Shown piece after piece: positions 1 to 12,599 of a DNA stretch of 64,000 nucleotides. The stretch lies in the NCBI GenBank assembly GCA_033030425.1, contig JAUFSD010000025.1, positions 496,001 to 560,000 of the forward strand, written 5' to 3'. The notes under the pieces were generated by a model. The model was not told where the DNA came from. It did no database searches and saw nothing but the letters and a program-made list of their open reading frames with translations. Source of the DNA: Verpa conica (lineage: Eukaryota; Ascomycota; Pezizomycetes; Pezizales; Morchellaceae). The translations under genes and the position numbers were made by a program. The stretch's first letter is position 1. Each line of letters opens with the position of its first letter.

Positions 1-341
1 AGTTCCCGGCATTCTAAGCCCTTCTTTTTTTGGAGTCTCCAGGGAGCTTTCCCAAGGGACTCTTTAGAGTTTCTAATTTCTATCATATTTTCTCTATAAA
101 GTGTCTGATCATTCGCAACCCTATAATCCGCCAAGCTATACGTCGCTATCATTGATGATAATTGAACCCCGCAGCGAACTACCAATTGAAAAACTAGGCC
201 TAGTCGCACGTTCAAAGATGAAGTTAGATATTATCTTTGTACCTATTGATTGCAAAGTTAAGCTTCTCTATCTCCATAATTCGGAAAGTTCAATACAGAG
301 ATGCCTAATCTAAGCCTAGTAGTTTTCCTCCCTACGCCTTG
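1..341. other. Intergenic, nothing recognised
   Basis: This stretch lies downstream of the PAQR gene on the minus strand. I see no coding pattern, RNA gene or repeat in it. Its only open frame (101-313, +) resembles no family I know. Confidence 0.5.
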
Positions 342-1548
342 CTAAGCGCAGATCTTTCCTCCAGAGCCATTGTGCAAATAATGGCATGACCTAACCAACC
401 CAATCAAGTGCGAAGTCGCCGCTGCAACGACGAAAAAGTGGAATATCTGATGACTACTCCCCCAAATATCAAACCTCCCTGGTGCCCACTTCTCAGGTAT
501 CCTCGCTGCATATATCCCCGCGCCTAAAATATACAGTACTCCCTCAAGAAACATCCAACTCAGTCCCATACGCTCCTCTAATGCCGTGTATCCATATATC
601 TTCAACCCATGAAATACGGGGATTATACTAGAACTCCCCATTGCTACAAACATCCCCGCCCTAAAGGGCCGCCACGCAGGTGTTCGAAACGTCGGGATCG
701 TAGATATACCCGCGCATCCAATCCCCAAGACCAAGATCTATATCGCCCCTAAGTTAATTACCCCTACACCACCACCACCAGAGAACGGCATACCATAGAC
801 CAATAAATCCACATCAACCCTTCATAACACCAAAACCCGTAATAAACACTTGGCATAAAGCTTCCCATGATGAGTACTACAATTCCTAGGTAGTCTAATT
901 TATTTCCGAATTTTGCTACATTGTGAGAGTGATTGGATATGGTATGATATGTTGCTGACATGCCAAGACATACCGCTACTGAAGTAAAGAAAATACTGAA
1001 TGCAATTGCATCAGTAGTAGTATACTTAAGAGAGATAATTGTGTAAATATAGAACCCTAGACAGGGGAATATGAGGGCGGGAAGAAGGTGGGAGTATATG
1101 TTGACTGGGTAATGTTAGTTTGTGGAGCTAGGGGTGTTTCCTATTATCCAAAGGTTTATAGGGGTACCGGTTTCATTGTGGAGGTAGCTAAGCGATGTGA
1201 AGCACCTGGTGAACGAGAATGTTTCTGGCCTGTCAACTCGACTTGCCTCAGCTCATACTTTCAGATAGATATTTTGATATCGTTGGCGTCAAACCTGTAC
1301 CCCGAGATTATATAGTGATTATCCCTATTACTAGTTATTATTGCCCTACTTTATTATGTAGGCTTGCTCCTTACTGTTGCCATAGAGCTATAGCTCTCTC
1401 AAGAGACACATTTAACTCGTGCACCCTTCAAAATCAAGTACCATTGACTCAGGCTAACATACGCAACTCATCCCAAAATACCGTCAGTGCCTTTTCGACT
1501 TTCTTCTCTGCGCTTCCCAGGGACTCATAAAACACTAAAGTTAGCCCA
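342..1548 (-). CDS. PAQR / HlyIII-type seven-helix receptor (ADIPOR/Izh family)
   Basis: Membrane protein of the progestin/adipoQ receptor family, whose fungal members act in lipid and zinc homeostasis as probable Zn-dependent ceramidase-like enzymes. Exons read on the minus strand: 1463 to about 1548, 1375-1387, 1295-1324, 1168-1229, 794-1104 and 342-737. Phases agree at every junction. The spliced frame gives WDELPLWQQDN, then IISGYR, HNETVNIYSHLLPAL, SATYHT, FRTPAWRPFRAG and a C-terminal SSHQIFHFF...TSH; these are family signatures, including the histidines that bind zinc. Introns are short; the 5' one ends in a 13-nt exon. The N-terminal exon upstream of about 1548 is unresolved, so the start codon is not assigned. 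Family identity is secure; the 5' model is not. Confidence 0.88.
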
Positions 1549-2132
1549 GTACAACTCTCTTTATAAAGTTCCAAGGCTATTTACCCCAATAGCTATCCCC
1601 ATAGTAGTTTGCTGATTTCTTTGACGAACTTTCATATTTGCAAGGTGTTGGTTGTGAATTATTGAAGTAGCAGATAATCATGATGCCAACTATAGAAACG
1701 TTGGGGGCTCCATGTACTTATAATTCATTCATCATTCATAGAAATGTTGGGACGAATTGCCAACCGTTGAATGGGCGCAAAATGCATGGCCACGTGTTGC
1801 CGCCGCGTCGTTGCCCCATACCCTAAGTCGAACCTAGAGCGAGTGATTTTATGTGACCCTGGGATACTTTCCTGGCGGGCTACTACATAGTTGGGGAGGT
1901 AGTATGCTAATGCATAGTCTCGTTCCCAGCCCAATGGTTGCTTTTGCTGCGCAGCCACCGTAGGTGACGCAGCAAGCTTCGCCGTAGGGGATTGGCACGA
2001 GACTATAGCTAGAGTATATAGAATCTAGTCATTCCAAAACTAAAACAACTTTTATCACTATTAGTCCCACTCATTTTTACCAGCCTTGAGTGCTTCACAC
2101 TATGTAATAAACAAGTTTTTTTTACAAAATTA
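1549..2132. other. Intergenic upstream of the PAQR gene
   Basis: Probably holds the unresolved first exon and promoter of the PAQR gene; an in-frame tract continues to about 1590 behind an AAATAG acceptor-like site. Otherwise I see no gene. The open frame at 1725-1958 (-) looks like chance. Confidence 0.4.
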
Positions 2133-2696
2133 AATGATATATATGTTCTGGCCCGTTCGGGGGACGCTGCCTATCGGGGAGACGTCTCCTGGACGTGCCA
2201 GCCTGTTGGGGGGATATCCCTCCAATGGGTGGCTATAAATCAGTTTTATAGGGCATCCCCTCAATGGGCTACCCATTGGAGGGACACACTACGTACCTTG
2301 AACAGGTAGACAGCTACTTTACCCTATTTTACCCAAGTACATCGCTTATAAAGCACCCATATTTATCAGATAACATTTAACTATTATTTGCTACAAAAAA
2401 GCACCCACAATATAAAAATCTCTAGAGACAACAATACATGGTATAAAATCACAAAAAATCTTAAAATAATCTCAGGATAGGCTGATATTTTTCTGACTAC
2501 TAACTTAATTTATTTAGGATTATCTGTATTAATTGAGCCATGATTTGTCACCTACCCATATGGGGGACACTGGTATCCCTTCAACAGGTAACCCATTCAG
2601 GGGATTCCTACCTGTCTGCTCCCAGGCCGGCCCGTTCAGGGGACGTCCTCCCGATAGGCAGGTCCCCCCAACGGGCCAGAACATATATATTTCATT
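2133..2696. repeat. Foldback / MITE-like element with about 100-bp terminal inverted repeats
   Basis: The left end (ATATATGTTCTGGCCCGTT, from about 2138) reappears inverted at 2664-2692, and the match continues inward through TGCCTATCGGG to about 100 bp with small gaps. Short hairpins of the CCAATGGG/CCCATTGG type fill the middle. No coding frame spans it. The edges are approximate and I could not fix a target duplication. Confidence 0.7.
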
Positions 2697-4416
2697 CTAC
2701 AGAATTTTAGATTGAAACTACAAAAATCCACGTTTACTTTTGGTTTTCTTATTATGAAAAACACTATTTCTAGGGCAAAATATACATCACTTAAGTCCAT
2801 CATCCTATGTACGTACGTGCAGACCTACAGACCAATTAAGCATCACACTTTAACTTTATATAGGCAAACTTGGCTGCCATCAAATTTATCTAAAGAAAAA
2901 CTACGATTCAAAATACTAGCTCCAAAGTATAAAACTAGAATATGTGTATAGAGATAAATATAAGTATTGCTGTTATTTCCTAGCACCTACGTACAATATA
3001 TTATATCCTAGTTTTTTTTTTTATAAAAAAAAAGTATAGTCTATGTCTTCCATGCCCCTCCATGCCCAGGATCTCTCAGTGCTATACAATGACTACATTT
3101 TCTACTAGCTCAATACCAAGATCTTAATACGAGATATATATAGAAATTAGTAGTAATTGTTATGGTGGGAGGGGTGGTGGGGAGAACCTACAAATATGAG
3201 GGTACGGCTACGTATATTTATACATGGAGATTGTTGAAGCTATAGCTAGAACTAACTAATTTATTACTTCACTTTGGGTAGGGTACCATCTATCTATATA
3301 TAATTATCAATATTTCTCAAGTCCATGCTTGATAGCTAGCAGAAGGACATCATTCTCTATAGAGATATCTTACTAACTAGCGCATTGCCCTTATTTACAA
3401 AACTACTTTCAGCATGTTGAAATTACAAAGAGTAATGACGGCATGCTAAGCTAGCTAGTGACACTTCATAAATCGTTACATTGCAACGTCGCCGAGGGAC
3501 TCGTGTCTAAGCGGTTGCAAAGCTGGAAGAGATTTACTTGTATATATACTTACCAAATATATTTTATTCAAAATCAATATAGCTAGCCTCTTTGGTCTCA
3601 CTTGGCTACCGCAGTTATCAATCCTCAGCCGGCAACTGGAATTACAACGTGCACATAGTAGTTAATTAAATAAGCTAAAAGAAATCACAAGAAATTTCAT
3701 GTTTTTACTATCGAGCAGCCACCTAGAATAAAAATATGCTATTTAAATATGCTCAGTCACGTCAAGTAAGTCACGAAAAAAATTTGAGCCCAGTACAAAG
3801 ATGACCACTAAGACTCTTTCTTATTAGTATTGGTCATCTATGGTATCCACGTTAGGGGCCCAGCCGGCCGCTACTAGAGTACTAGCAATAGGTAAGACTT
3901 CAGTACGAGAGAGGGGGGTAGGACTAATGCCGTATAGTTAGGATCAGTGATAAATCTAGACTTTTAAGACATTCTATAATCAATATAGCCAGTTTAGTTC
4001 TTAGTTGATTAGAATACTATATTAATATAAAGTTATATGTATTTATACCTTTTTTTCTTTTATTACTCATGTAGCTAGTATATATCGGTAGCTATAACTA
4101 CAGTGTAAACAATTATGTAAGTCAATATTTAAACCATTTTTTAAGCTATTAGGTGCTACCCGCTCTTATTCTAACCAAAGTACTTTGTGGCTTGCATAAC
4201 TTGGGGGTAAAACAGTTGAGAGTACCCGTAAAACACTGAATATTACGTGAGATAGCGAGAAGCGTAGCCAGTACCCCTTGCCATGCACTATTCACAAACC
4301 TCGGCAGTTCGAGAATATTTCTCTTTATACAGTACACTACCGGCCCGGTAGTCGAGAGTATATAGATAGGTATATATAAAGAGAAATCTATATTTATATA
4401 TATTACCCCTATATCT

Positions 4417-4573
4417 CTAGAGGACAACTATAAACGACTATCACTGAATGACTACCCCTACTAAATGACTTTCGAATAAACGACTAGTCATTTAGTGGAG
4501 TAAATTCTCTTATTCCTAGGAGGTAGGGGAGAGGTATTAAAGTGCATCTGAGGTAGGAGTAGTTGTCCTCTAG
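4417..4573. repeat. Short inverted-repeat element, probable MITE relic
   Basis: A perfect 14-bp inverted repeat, CTAGAGGACAACTA at 4417-4430 and its complement at 4560-4573, bounds 157 bp. The interior has repeated TAAACGACTA-like motifs, found again near 4785-4830. No clear target duplication, so the transposon call is weak. Confidence 0.35.
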
Positions 4574-5054
4574 GATTTTTTCCTTTTCTTTTTTCATCAC
4601 TTAGGACCTCTAAGTCCTAGCCCTAACCCTTGGAGATTGTGCTAAGACTTAAGTTATTGGCTTTATGAGATTGAAAATGCTTGTAAGATATAATCAGTTT
4701 GTATGGCCTAATTTCTAGGGGCTCAAAGGCATGAATAGGTTGGGGATTCAATCCCCCCTCTATTATTTTTTGCTCCCCCCAATAAACGACGATTATAGAC
4801 CACTTAGTCGTTTATTAGTCGTTTATCCTTTACTCATAGAGTATATGCCAATAAAGCCCTCCTACCCCGTTTTCACGATAAATCTCTTAAACAGTCATTT
4901 ATATATATAGTATATATATATGTAGCCTTATATATATATCTAAAATGCCTCCTTATATTACGAGATAAACTATTTTATATAGATTAGGGTGCCTCTTAGC
5001 AGTATATGATAGTACTATATATATAGCTAGCTATAGCTGAAACGGTTACATATA

Positions 5055-5235
5055 CGGTTCTGGAAGTCTTAAAGGTGTACCAAACGAAAAATATGAGACG
5101 CTCTTGGTGCTGAGAACGAGAACGAGAACGAGGGTACCTAAAAATTAAAGCCCTCCAAGTTTCAATCGTAATCCTAGTGCCAAGAGCGTCTCATATTTTT
5201 CTTCGTTTGGTACACCTTTAAGACTTCCGGAACCA
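5055..5235. mobile_element. Hairpin MITE (about 60-bp inverted arms, TA target duplication)
   Basis: Arms of about 60 bp starting CGGTTCTGGAAGTC (left) and TGGTTCCGGAAGTC (right, inverted) run through GTGTACCAAACGAA to GAGACGCTCTTGG. TA stands on both flanks (5053-5054, 5236-5237), as for Tc1/mariner-derived MITEs. The 181-bp element is non-coding; a GAACGA triplet repeat lies in the loop. Confidence 0.7.
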
Positions 5236-7585
5236 TACCTAATTGATAGTTTGGTCTTTACATTATGTACGTAGCCACATGCGACATTTTTACACCTAGG
5301 ATCAATAAAATTATGCATTTAAGGGATAAATAAATCATTCTGTTAAATTAAATATTAAATAGTATGACGTATGTAGCTATAAATATCGGATTAAGGTTAA
5401 TATCAGCAATTCTCTAGCTCAAGAAAAACTAGATAGTAGCTCTAAAAAAGTACTTTATTTGTTTAATGGACCCGGCAAAATCCCAATCCTATTGGTCAGA
5501 TCCCTAAGCCATTACCTAACCAAAATTGGTCAGACTCTTGGGCAAATTGGGAACTCTAATTAGTTGTGGGATAAATTCATAGGCCAAAAAGAAGTCAAGA
5601 ATACTAACAGATCAGTCACTCCGTGCGCCATCGAGGGTGAGTGAGAAACAAGAAGGCTACTAGAACTATAAGTATTAGTGGTTACCCACTAAAGTTGAAA
5701 TTTTCTTAGTCTAACTACGCATTGCCTTTAATAAATTCAAGGAGAATTATTTTAGCTCTAGTATAGCTTCCAGCAGAATTTTTGTGGGAGTGTTGTGTGT
5801 AAGACGATTCACCTCCTTGGCGAAGATTCCAGCATCAGTATTAGCTGCAAAACCCCTATTCATAACGCAAATTTCCACAATAATTCTACGGGAAACTATA
5901 TAGTAAAATCACCTATAAAGATATTTAAGGAGTGGCACTATACTCTTATAGGGTATTTCTCCTTACAATCGCGATACCAAGAGAGTACCAAGCTAGGTAA
6001 TAACCCACAGGCATGAAAGGCTCTTAATTAGATAAGCATATATATTATTAGGGGACTAATAAGTGCAACCTTTGTTACAACAAAGACTCTTGGGTAGGTA
6101 GTGTAAGTAGTGAATAGACCCAAGTACCAGCTAGAGTACTCTGTGAGCATCCTAGTGCTTCTAAAAAAGCTCCCAGGATTACGATTATAGTTAAAGAGTG
6201 GTATAGTAACATTCTGTAAACATTACTTGTATTCATAGGTTATGAGCGTCGGTTATTTCTGTCCTTCGTCAACACCAAGGCCTATCCCAGGACATGTTGC
6301 TGTACCAAGTATATATTATTGGCTATCAGTATCGATTACTAGTAGTCGATAATATATATGACAGTGCAGTCCTCGAGTAAGCTTGAATAGCTAATATTCC
6401 TATAAAATAGGGGTAGATTACTACTTTTTTCTTTTCCAATACCCTTTGCAGAATTAGTAATTTTAGCCTAGGGGTGACCGAAAAAATGAGCTTTTCAGCT
6501 TTTGCCCAAGTGATATAGTTAAAATATTAGGATATACAGCCATGTTGGCAAATGATTGGCGAATGGTGGGCGGCATATGTACGTATAATTGGCTGCATAA
6601 ATGAAAAATATCCAAGTGAGATAACCATTTTCAAAGAAACTTCTATGGCTTAGAAAAAAACAGGGGAGAGAGGTATCTTGTATATATAAAGTACTAGCAA
6701 ATAGAGGAAATAACAAGTTAGACAAATTCCCTATATCTTTATCTACGGCTCTAGATCAGATTCAGGGAACCGCGGAAGATTTCCATTAAGTCCCGTAACC
6801 TATGGTGGATGGCAGCAACCAGTCCGCCATAATCGAAGTAGCGAAATTAAGGCCAAATCTCCCCACACTAAAATTTGCCTAAAAACTAATGAGCTGGCAA
6901 GTATACTTGAATTAATTTGTACTTTAGATAAGAAAACTAACCTCTAAATAGCTATGGAGCCCACTAGTGAGTGAGAGAAGAGTGGAAACAAGGTTTTTTA
7001 CACATAAACTTTTGTGCTGGGACCCAACTGGGATACCTCCGGGTTCTTTCTGGTTTAGAGATCTCTAAAAAGTTAACTTAGGAACCCCCTAAAAAACTTT
7101 ATAGTCCTTACTAACAGTTATTAGAGTTCTCTAAGGCTCCATAAGACCTGAGTGAAAAATTGTCTGTAGCAAAGCATAATTTAATCTTTCAGAAAAATCA
7201 CTTCCAGGGCCCTTCTTTTTTGTCCTTGAGGATCTATAGCTATTCGGCAGTGTATTTACCTGTTAGAAGCCTAAAGTAATTATAATCTATTTGTTTGCTT
7301 ATCGATTTTTGGGGAGATTTTTGGTGTGGGGGGGGTTTGACCTTTCGCTTTCACAGTTATAGAAAACTGATTATTACCGTCCGCCGTATAACCTGGGACT
7401 TATATAATTTTCACCGCAGAAGTTTTTTTATTGATAGTTCCTCTCCCCCCCATTTCATATGAGTTCATACTCTCTCCAAGATTCACCTATAACCCTGTCA
7501 AATCGTAAAGAAATAAGTGGATTTTATTTCAACACCCTCCCCAGGGCCGTAACCACTAAGTCCAAAAGTGTCCTAGCCCTCAGTT

Positions 7586-8732
7586 TTAATCCTCCCACGC
7601 TTTGAACGCCTTCTCTACCTCCACCACCAATTTTTCTTGTACAGGCTTTCCCTTTTGCCTCCTCACTGTCACAATCCCCTTCTCTACATCCAGCTCCCAC
7701 CCAACCTCAAATTCCTTCCTCATATCTTCCCATCCCATCCCCATCACTGTCTCTAGATAGTCCAGTTCTAGCGTAAGATATGTCTTCCCCAAACACTTCA
7801 AAGTTTCCACCCTCATTCTCTTCTCCGCATCCTCCAATAGGCGTCCCTTATATAGATCTACCTTCCGCTTTGTTGCCCGAAAACTCCAGTAGTTCCCGTG
7901 AATGAGCGCAATTATGGCTTGTATAACCCGGTAGTCCCTGACGCCAAATTTCTCTTTCACCATGAAAGCTTCGGAGTAGTTCTCCATATGACATGCCAGG
8001 TGTAACATATAATACCCTGCAAATTCCTGTAGCTCTGCCGCTGAGAGTGGGATGACGGGGTGGATGGTGTGTAGCAAGTGTAGTAGCGCTGGATGGTAGG
8101 AATCGGTGTGTTTCATAAGGATTGAAGCGCGGATTATGAATACATAGACCTGATAAGTAAAAGCATCGATCCGGTTCGAGGCCACTATACCTTCGCGAAG
8201 CTTCCGCATCGATAGTAGGATACTAGAAAGTTCGGCATTAGAGGAGTCGGCAAAACGAGCGTTTTTCCCAGTAATAGTTAGGGAGGCGAGGGCGGAGGCG
8301 AGTTTGATGTCGAGAGAGGTAGAAGAATCGGCGGTGCCGCAGAATCTTATGTATTTTTCAACAATAGTTGTGTAATACCTAAAGATATGAGCGGTGTGAT
8401 ATTTCGCAGGTTTGAGGGTGTAGACATGACTGACTTCTCTTGATTTTTTAAGTCTAGCAACCTTTACTTCCGAGACGTCAGTCATTGACCGAGCATATGA
8501 GAAAAGTGGGGTGAGAAAATTAACCCAACCTATTATCCCCTGATTAGGGTCAGCTGTTATTCTTAAATTTATATAGAGTAAACTGACCTTTACTCACGAA
8601 GCCAAATTCATCAACTGCTGGTTTCAACCTGCTAGACCGCCATGAAGGTGTTCGCATTCCTACTCCACTATTACCCCCTCTTCCCCCACGGGCTGATCTA
8701 TCGCCGCGGTTGTTTTTATCGGGGTTTAACAT
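7586..8732 (-). CDS. SAC3/GANP - CSN8/PSMD8/EIF3K-type PCI-fold protein
   Basis: Exon 2 (7586-8539) gives the main 300-residue domain: FTYQVYVFIIRASILMK, HPALLHLLHTIHP, EFAGYYMLHLAC, IALIHGNYWSFRA, TLKCLGKTYLTLEL. This alpha-helical pattern is that of SAC3/Thp3/LENG8-like and CSN8_PSD8_EIF3K proteins, which serve as scaffolds in mRNA export, the COP9 signalosome or the proteasome lid. A 5' exon (8598-8732), starting at an ATG and rich in RGG, joins in phase 0 across a GTGAGT...CTGAC...CAG intron of 58 nt, giving about 362 residues. If that exon is wrong, translation would start at the ATG ending at 8485. The exact ortholog is not assigned. Confidence 0.65.
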
Positions 8733-9176
8733 TACGATGTTGTTATCGAATGAGTCTTAATTGTAGTGGGAAGGTTGAGCGGTGGCATATGATGTGTAGA
8801 CGATACATGCAGCTTACAACCAGATATGGTGGGGGCTCCAAGCATGGTTAAAGATAGACAAGTACGCCAACCGAGAAGCAGTGACGGCATATTTTTATAG
8901 AAAACAAATCTCAGTTCTAAGGTTATATACTCTAAGCGGCTTATTGTCGCGAGATTAGAGTAGGTCGGGAGGCAAATCTAGGCGTGGATTCACTCAGGTG
9001 CAGGTAGGAATAGTATATCAAGTATATATCTAATTATACGCATATGCTCAAGTATAAGAAACAGATATACCCTAGAGAGAACATAATATTCAAGCAACCG
9101 AAAAAAGCAACCGAAAAAGGAAAATCATATCTCTCCATCTGTCGACACGCAATGTAATACAGTACCCAATAACCGG
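8733..9176. other. Intergenic between TMA7 and the PCI-protein gene
   Basis: Holds the 5' region of the PCI-protein gene and the 3' flank of TMA7. The plus-strand frame at 8642-8851 overlaps the RGG exon and is its shadow. Nothing else recognised. Confidence 0.45.
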
Positions 9177-9665
9177 TTATTTCTTCCCAGATTTCTTAAT
9201 CCCACCACCAGACCCCTTTTTATGTATCAGCAGATCATCGTTTAGAATCAGAGCAGTAAAGTACTAGACACGAGGAACACAAACCAATGGTCCCCCTTTC
9301 TTTGCTCTCTCGGCCATGGCCTTGCGCTCGGCAGCCTCTGAAGTAGAAGTCAGTAGCTAACAGAAATGCCTGCATCCCTCTCCCAGATGCCCACAGGTAT
9401 CAAAACACATGAACCGCAGAATTCGTACCTGCTTTCTGTCTCTCTTTGAAGGCCTATAACCGTTGGGTATTAGCCTCCGTCTCCTTGGAATACACTCGTG
9501 AAAACAGAAATGTGCCTTGTCTTCATCGTCGTCCTCCTTCTTCTCCTTCTTTGGTGCCTTCAAAGGCTTCGCTTTGCCGCCTGCGTTTGTTCACGTATTT
9601 TTAGTACGTATAACTTTCTAAAAAGCTGCTAGATATAGAAATAACAAACCCTGACGACCGGTCAT
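9177..9665 (-). CDS. TMA7: Translation machinery-associated protein 7 (TMA7)
   Basis: A small, highly charged ribosome-associated protein. Five exons on the minus strand: 9650-9665, 9516-9580, 9429-9453, 9285-9337 and 9177-9215. Together they encode 65 residues beginning MTGRQGGKAKPLKAPKK, with a central KERQKAEAAERKAMAERAKK and ending SGGGIKKSGKK, the hallmark ends of the TMA7 family; length is as expected (about 64). All phases agree. The second intron appears to use a GC donor (AAG|GCACAT) rather than GT, because no GT donor restores the conserved AFKERQ frame. The last intron is about 70 nt with an AAAAAG acceptor. The ORF-sized pieces are too short for ordinary gene calling. Confidence 0.88.
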
Positions 9666-10870
9666 TTGATTATGATGGTTATGGTGGTAGTGGATATTCA
9701 AAAGCTTGTTTCTTCACGAAATGCGAGATGTAGTTTGGTGGGGCTAAGGTGAGGTTTATCAAGCACCCGCCATCCTGAATTCTGAAGGAAAAGCGGCGCA
9801 ACTAGTACCAGGGCTTCAATACCCGGGTACAGCTGAGACTGGTAGTAACCCTGGCCCAGCTTACTATCCCATGACCCAAAACCTCTAAACTCACCTCGAC
9901 CTCTGATACGCAAATATTCCAAGATAATGATGCTCATAATGTTTCCTCAACCCCCGTTTATTTATCTATTAGGCCATAAATCTACTGCCCGATCGCGAGA
10001 CAATATCTGAATACAGCCGACATGTATTTAATCACAAAATATCATATGATAGTAACTACATGTAATCCTTCTCACGATGGTTAATTACCACTCCCCTAAT
10101 CCTCAAGTTTCCTATTTTCCTTTTTCTACGATGGAAAAAATGTGCTATAACCAATGTAGTGTAACCTAGGCTTCTGCACAAAGGCATTTGCTTTTGTTTT
10201 TTTGTGGCGATAGATTATGCCTTTAGGTCGATCTTGTAGCATATTACGCGGGCTGCACAATGCAGCTCGACTTTTTGATCCCCCAAAGCGAAGTGGAAAA
10301 CGTGCCAAGATAGGCGTGGTATGTCTTTTGAGGAAATTTCGGCATTCCGGCTGGCCTTGTTGTATCTCATGCATGGGTCCAAATTTTCATTTCCTAGTCC
10401 TTCGCACACAAGGTTGTAAACCCTTTGTACCTATGACACCACTCTTCTAGAACCTTGAAAATTAAAATAGGGCGGTATTGTAAATTCCAAAAGAAAATGC
10501 AAGGCGAACGAAATCTAAATGCAGAGTGTAGAATTAGGATACATACCATGTCTAATCTTTGGATACTGAGCTCGATCCCTCCGATCAGGACATACCAACG
10601 AATTTCTTTTTGAATAATGTGTCTTGTGGCATTTATTTCCTATTTCTTGTCTTCTTGGGTCCATTTTAGATGACCCCCTGGATACCCTCCGCTTTCTTTC
10701 TCCGCCATCTCATTCGATTCGTGATTCGTCTAAAGAAATGATTCTCTTTCCTGACTAAACTGCCTTGCTGTGTTGGCACTTAATCTCTATACTAGTCCAA
10801 TGATCTGAGCTGGGTTCAGCTAACTCATCGGATGAGCTGCAGGCGCCGACAGGCTAATTGAACCAGGGTA

Positions 10871-11112
10871 CTTGTAGTTGTCAAGCGTTTCCGGAACAGG
10901 GTGACTGGGAACGCCATGTCGCCCACTGAGATCCATCAAGTGCACAAGGCTTGAGGCAGCAATAGGTTGAATTTTAAGGAACTGAGGACTAAAGAAAGAT
11001 AATCCTTGGTTTTAACCAATAATAAAATCACATAAGCTCACAATGTGAACTTATAAGGTAGGCATGCCGCTCTCCCCATTACCATATTCCGGAAACGCTT
11101 GACGACTACGAG
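10871..11112. mobile_element. TA-flanked MITE, family M1, copy 1
   Basis: Terminal inverted repeats start CTTGTAGTTGTCAAGCG on the left and, inverted, CTCGTAGTCGTCAAGCG on the right; both continue TTTCCGGAA. TA is present on both flanks (10869-10870, 11113-11114). The 242-bp interior is non-coding. A second copy lies at 29605-29803 with the shared inner motif GCCATGTCGCCCAC. Confidence 0.75.
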
Positions 11113-12599
11113 TAGATGCGTCTTCGATAACCAGCTACTATTGATCAGTCCTCGGGCCTTGGTTAATGTCCCGCGTGGACCATGGCTCGGACGAACCAGG
11201 TTCATTCATGAAGAGTATAGTACCCGGAAATGGAGGTGAGTATTTTCACAAATAGACAGATATATTTTACACAGAAAGTCCAATAAAACTTCCCTACCTA
11301 ATACTTACGTCTTCAGATACTTAATGCCTACGTATACTACGAGTACTATGCCGAAACTAAATACTACGGGTTCCTTACTGTAAAAATTATCCGAAACTTC
11401 TTTTTTTTCCCTACAAACCCAACTCGCTACCCCACATTATTTATTACTATCCTGATACTAGATATTCTGGCCTGTATATCAAATTCCTACTCTGTAGCAA
11501 ATTTAACTCTTTTCAGTGGCTTCGGCGTTTGTAATTTGAACATGGAGTTCATCGCCCCGTGTTTAATTAGGTACGTTCTAAGCCCCAGGATATGTGTTAT
11601 TAGGCTATATCTCAAAAAAAAAAATCTGTTGGAGACGAAAAAGACATTTCTATATTATGAAAACGCCCGATATGATAACTCCAAAATCGTAAAAGAAATA
11701 CCCACAGTAATCTGACCTTATGATCTGGGCCGTACCTCGTGTCATCAAAGATTTAAACAAACCTGGATCAAAGGGTGCTTATTTTTGACCCGTAGTTTCG
11801 TAAACCGGGTTGACGAGAATTTCCATCTGCACTGGGACCTGATCTTGTTCCTGGAACCCCGGCATGCCCTACCGGCTACATCCGAGAGAAAAAACTCCTA
11901 GTTCATCTCCCCCTCAATCCCTTTTCTTTTTTTGTGGGGGGGCCGAATCCTCCCCTCTCATTTTTATTTAGTGTTCGTTTTTGTGCTCTTTAGATCTTTC
12001 CTGCACCCCACTACCCAACGCCTTAGACCGATCGTTAAATGTAGTAAGAATCGAACCTCCCCTATTTCCTTAGTGTATGACCGCGTAGTACCTTCCATTG
12101 ACCCTCTTTATATCTTATATTGTATATTGAAAAGCGGACTACTTGAAGATAGTCATAGTCATGGTTGCCCAACTACCGAGTGACAGTTTATGACTCTGAC
12201 AAATAAGATATACTCCAACCACATAGCCTACAGGTAATTTTACTCGGGTATTAACTTATAATTGAGAATTGTCACAACGTCGTTACACCAAAACTACCCA
12301 GGATACAAGATCAAAGATACAATCAAAGCTAAATAAAATCTACCTGGGGTATATGTTGCAATTCTATCATATTCTTGCTCTAGTGGTTTTGCTACCTTCA
12401 TTATTATTACTTTGTTGCCTATGGTGGTTGCGGTCTCGTTCTCAATCATTAATTAGCACCTAAGTGATCACGTGACATTATAGATAAAAGTATAAGGTTT
12501 CAAATCGGGGGGGACATAACGAACTAGACCTGCCCCGCTCTTGGCTCATTACCTGCTAACATCTTTGGTACTAGTGGCCTATTAGCTCGAATCTTTTTT

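Larger units (their letters stand above)
2697..7585. other. Long AT-rich intergenic region
   Basis: Nearly 5 kb dense in stop codons in all frames, rich in TATATA and TAGCTA runs. It contains the two inverted-repeat elements listed at 4417-4573 and 5055-5235. The short frames at 2712-2951, 4149-4427, 5795-6016 and 6519-6725 show no recognisable family and no splice pattern. I support no gene here. Confidence 0.5.
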
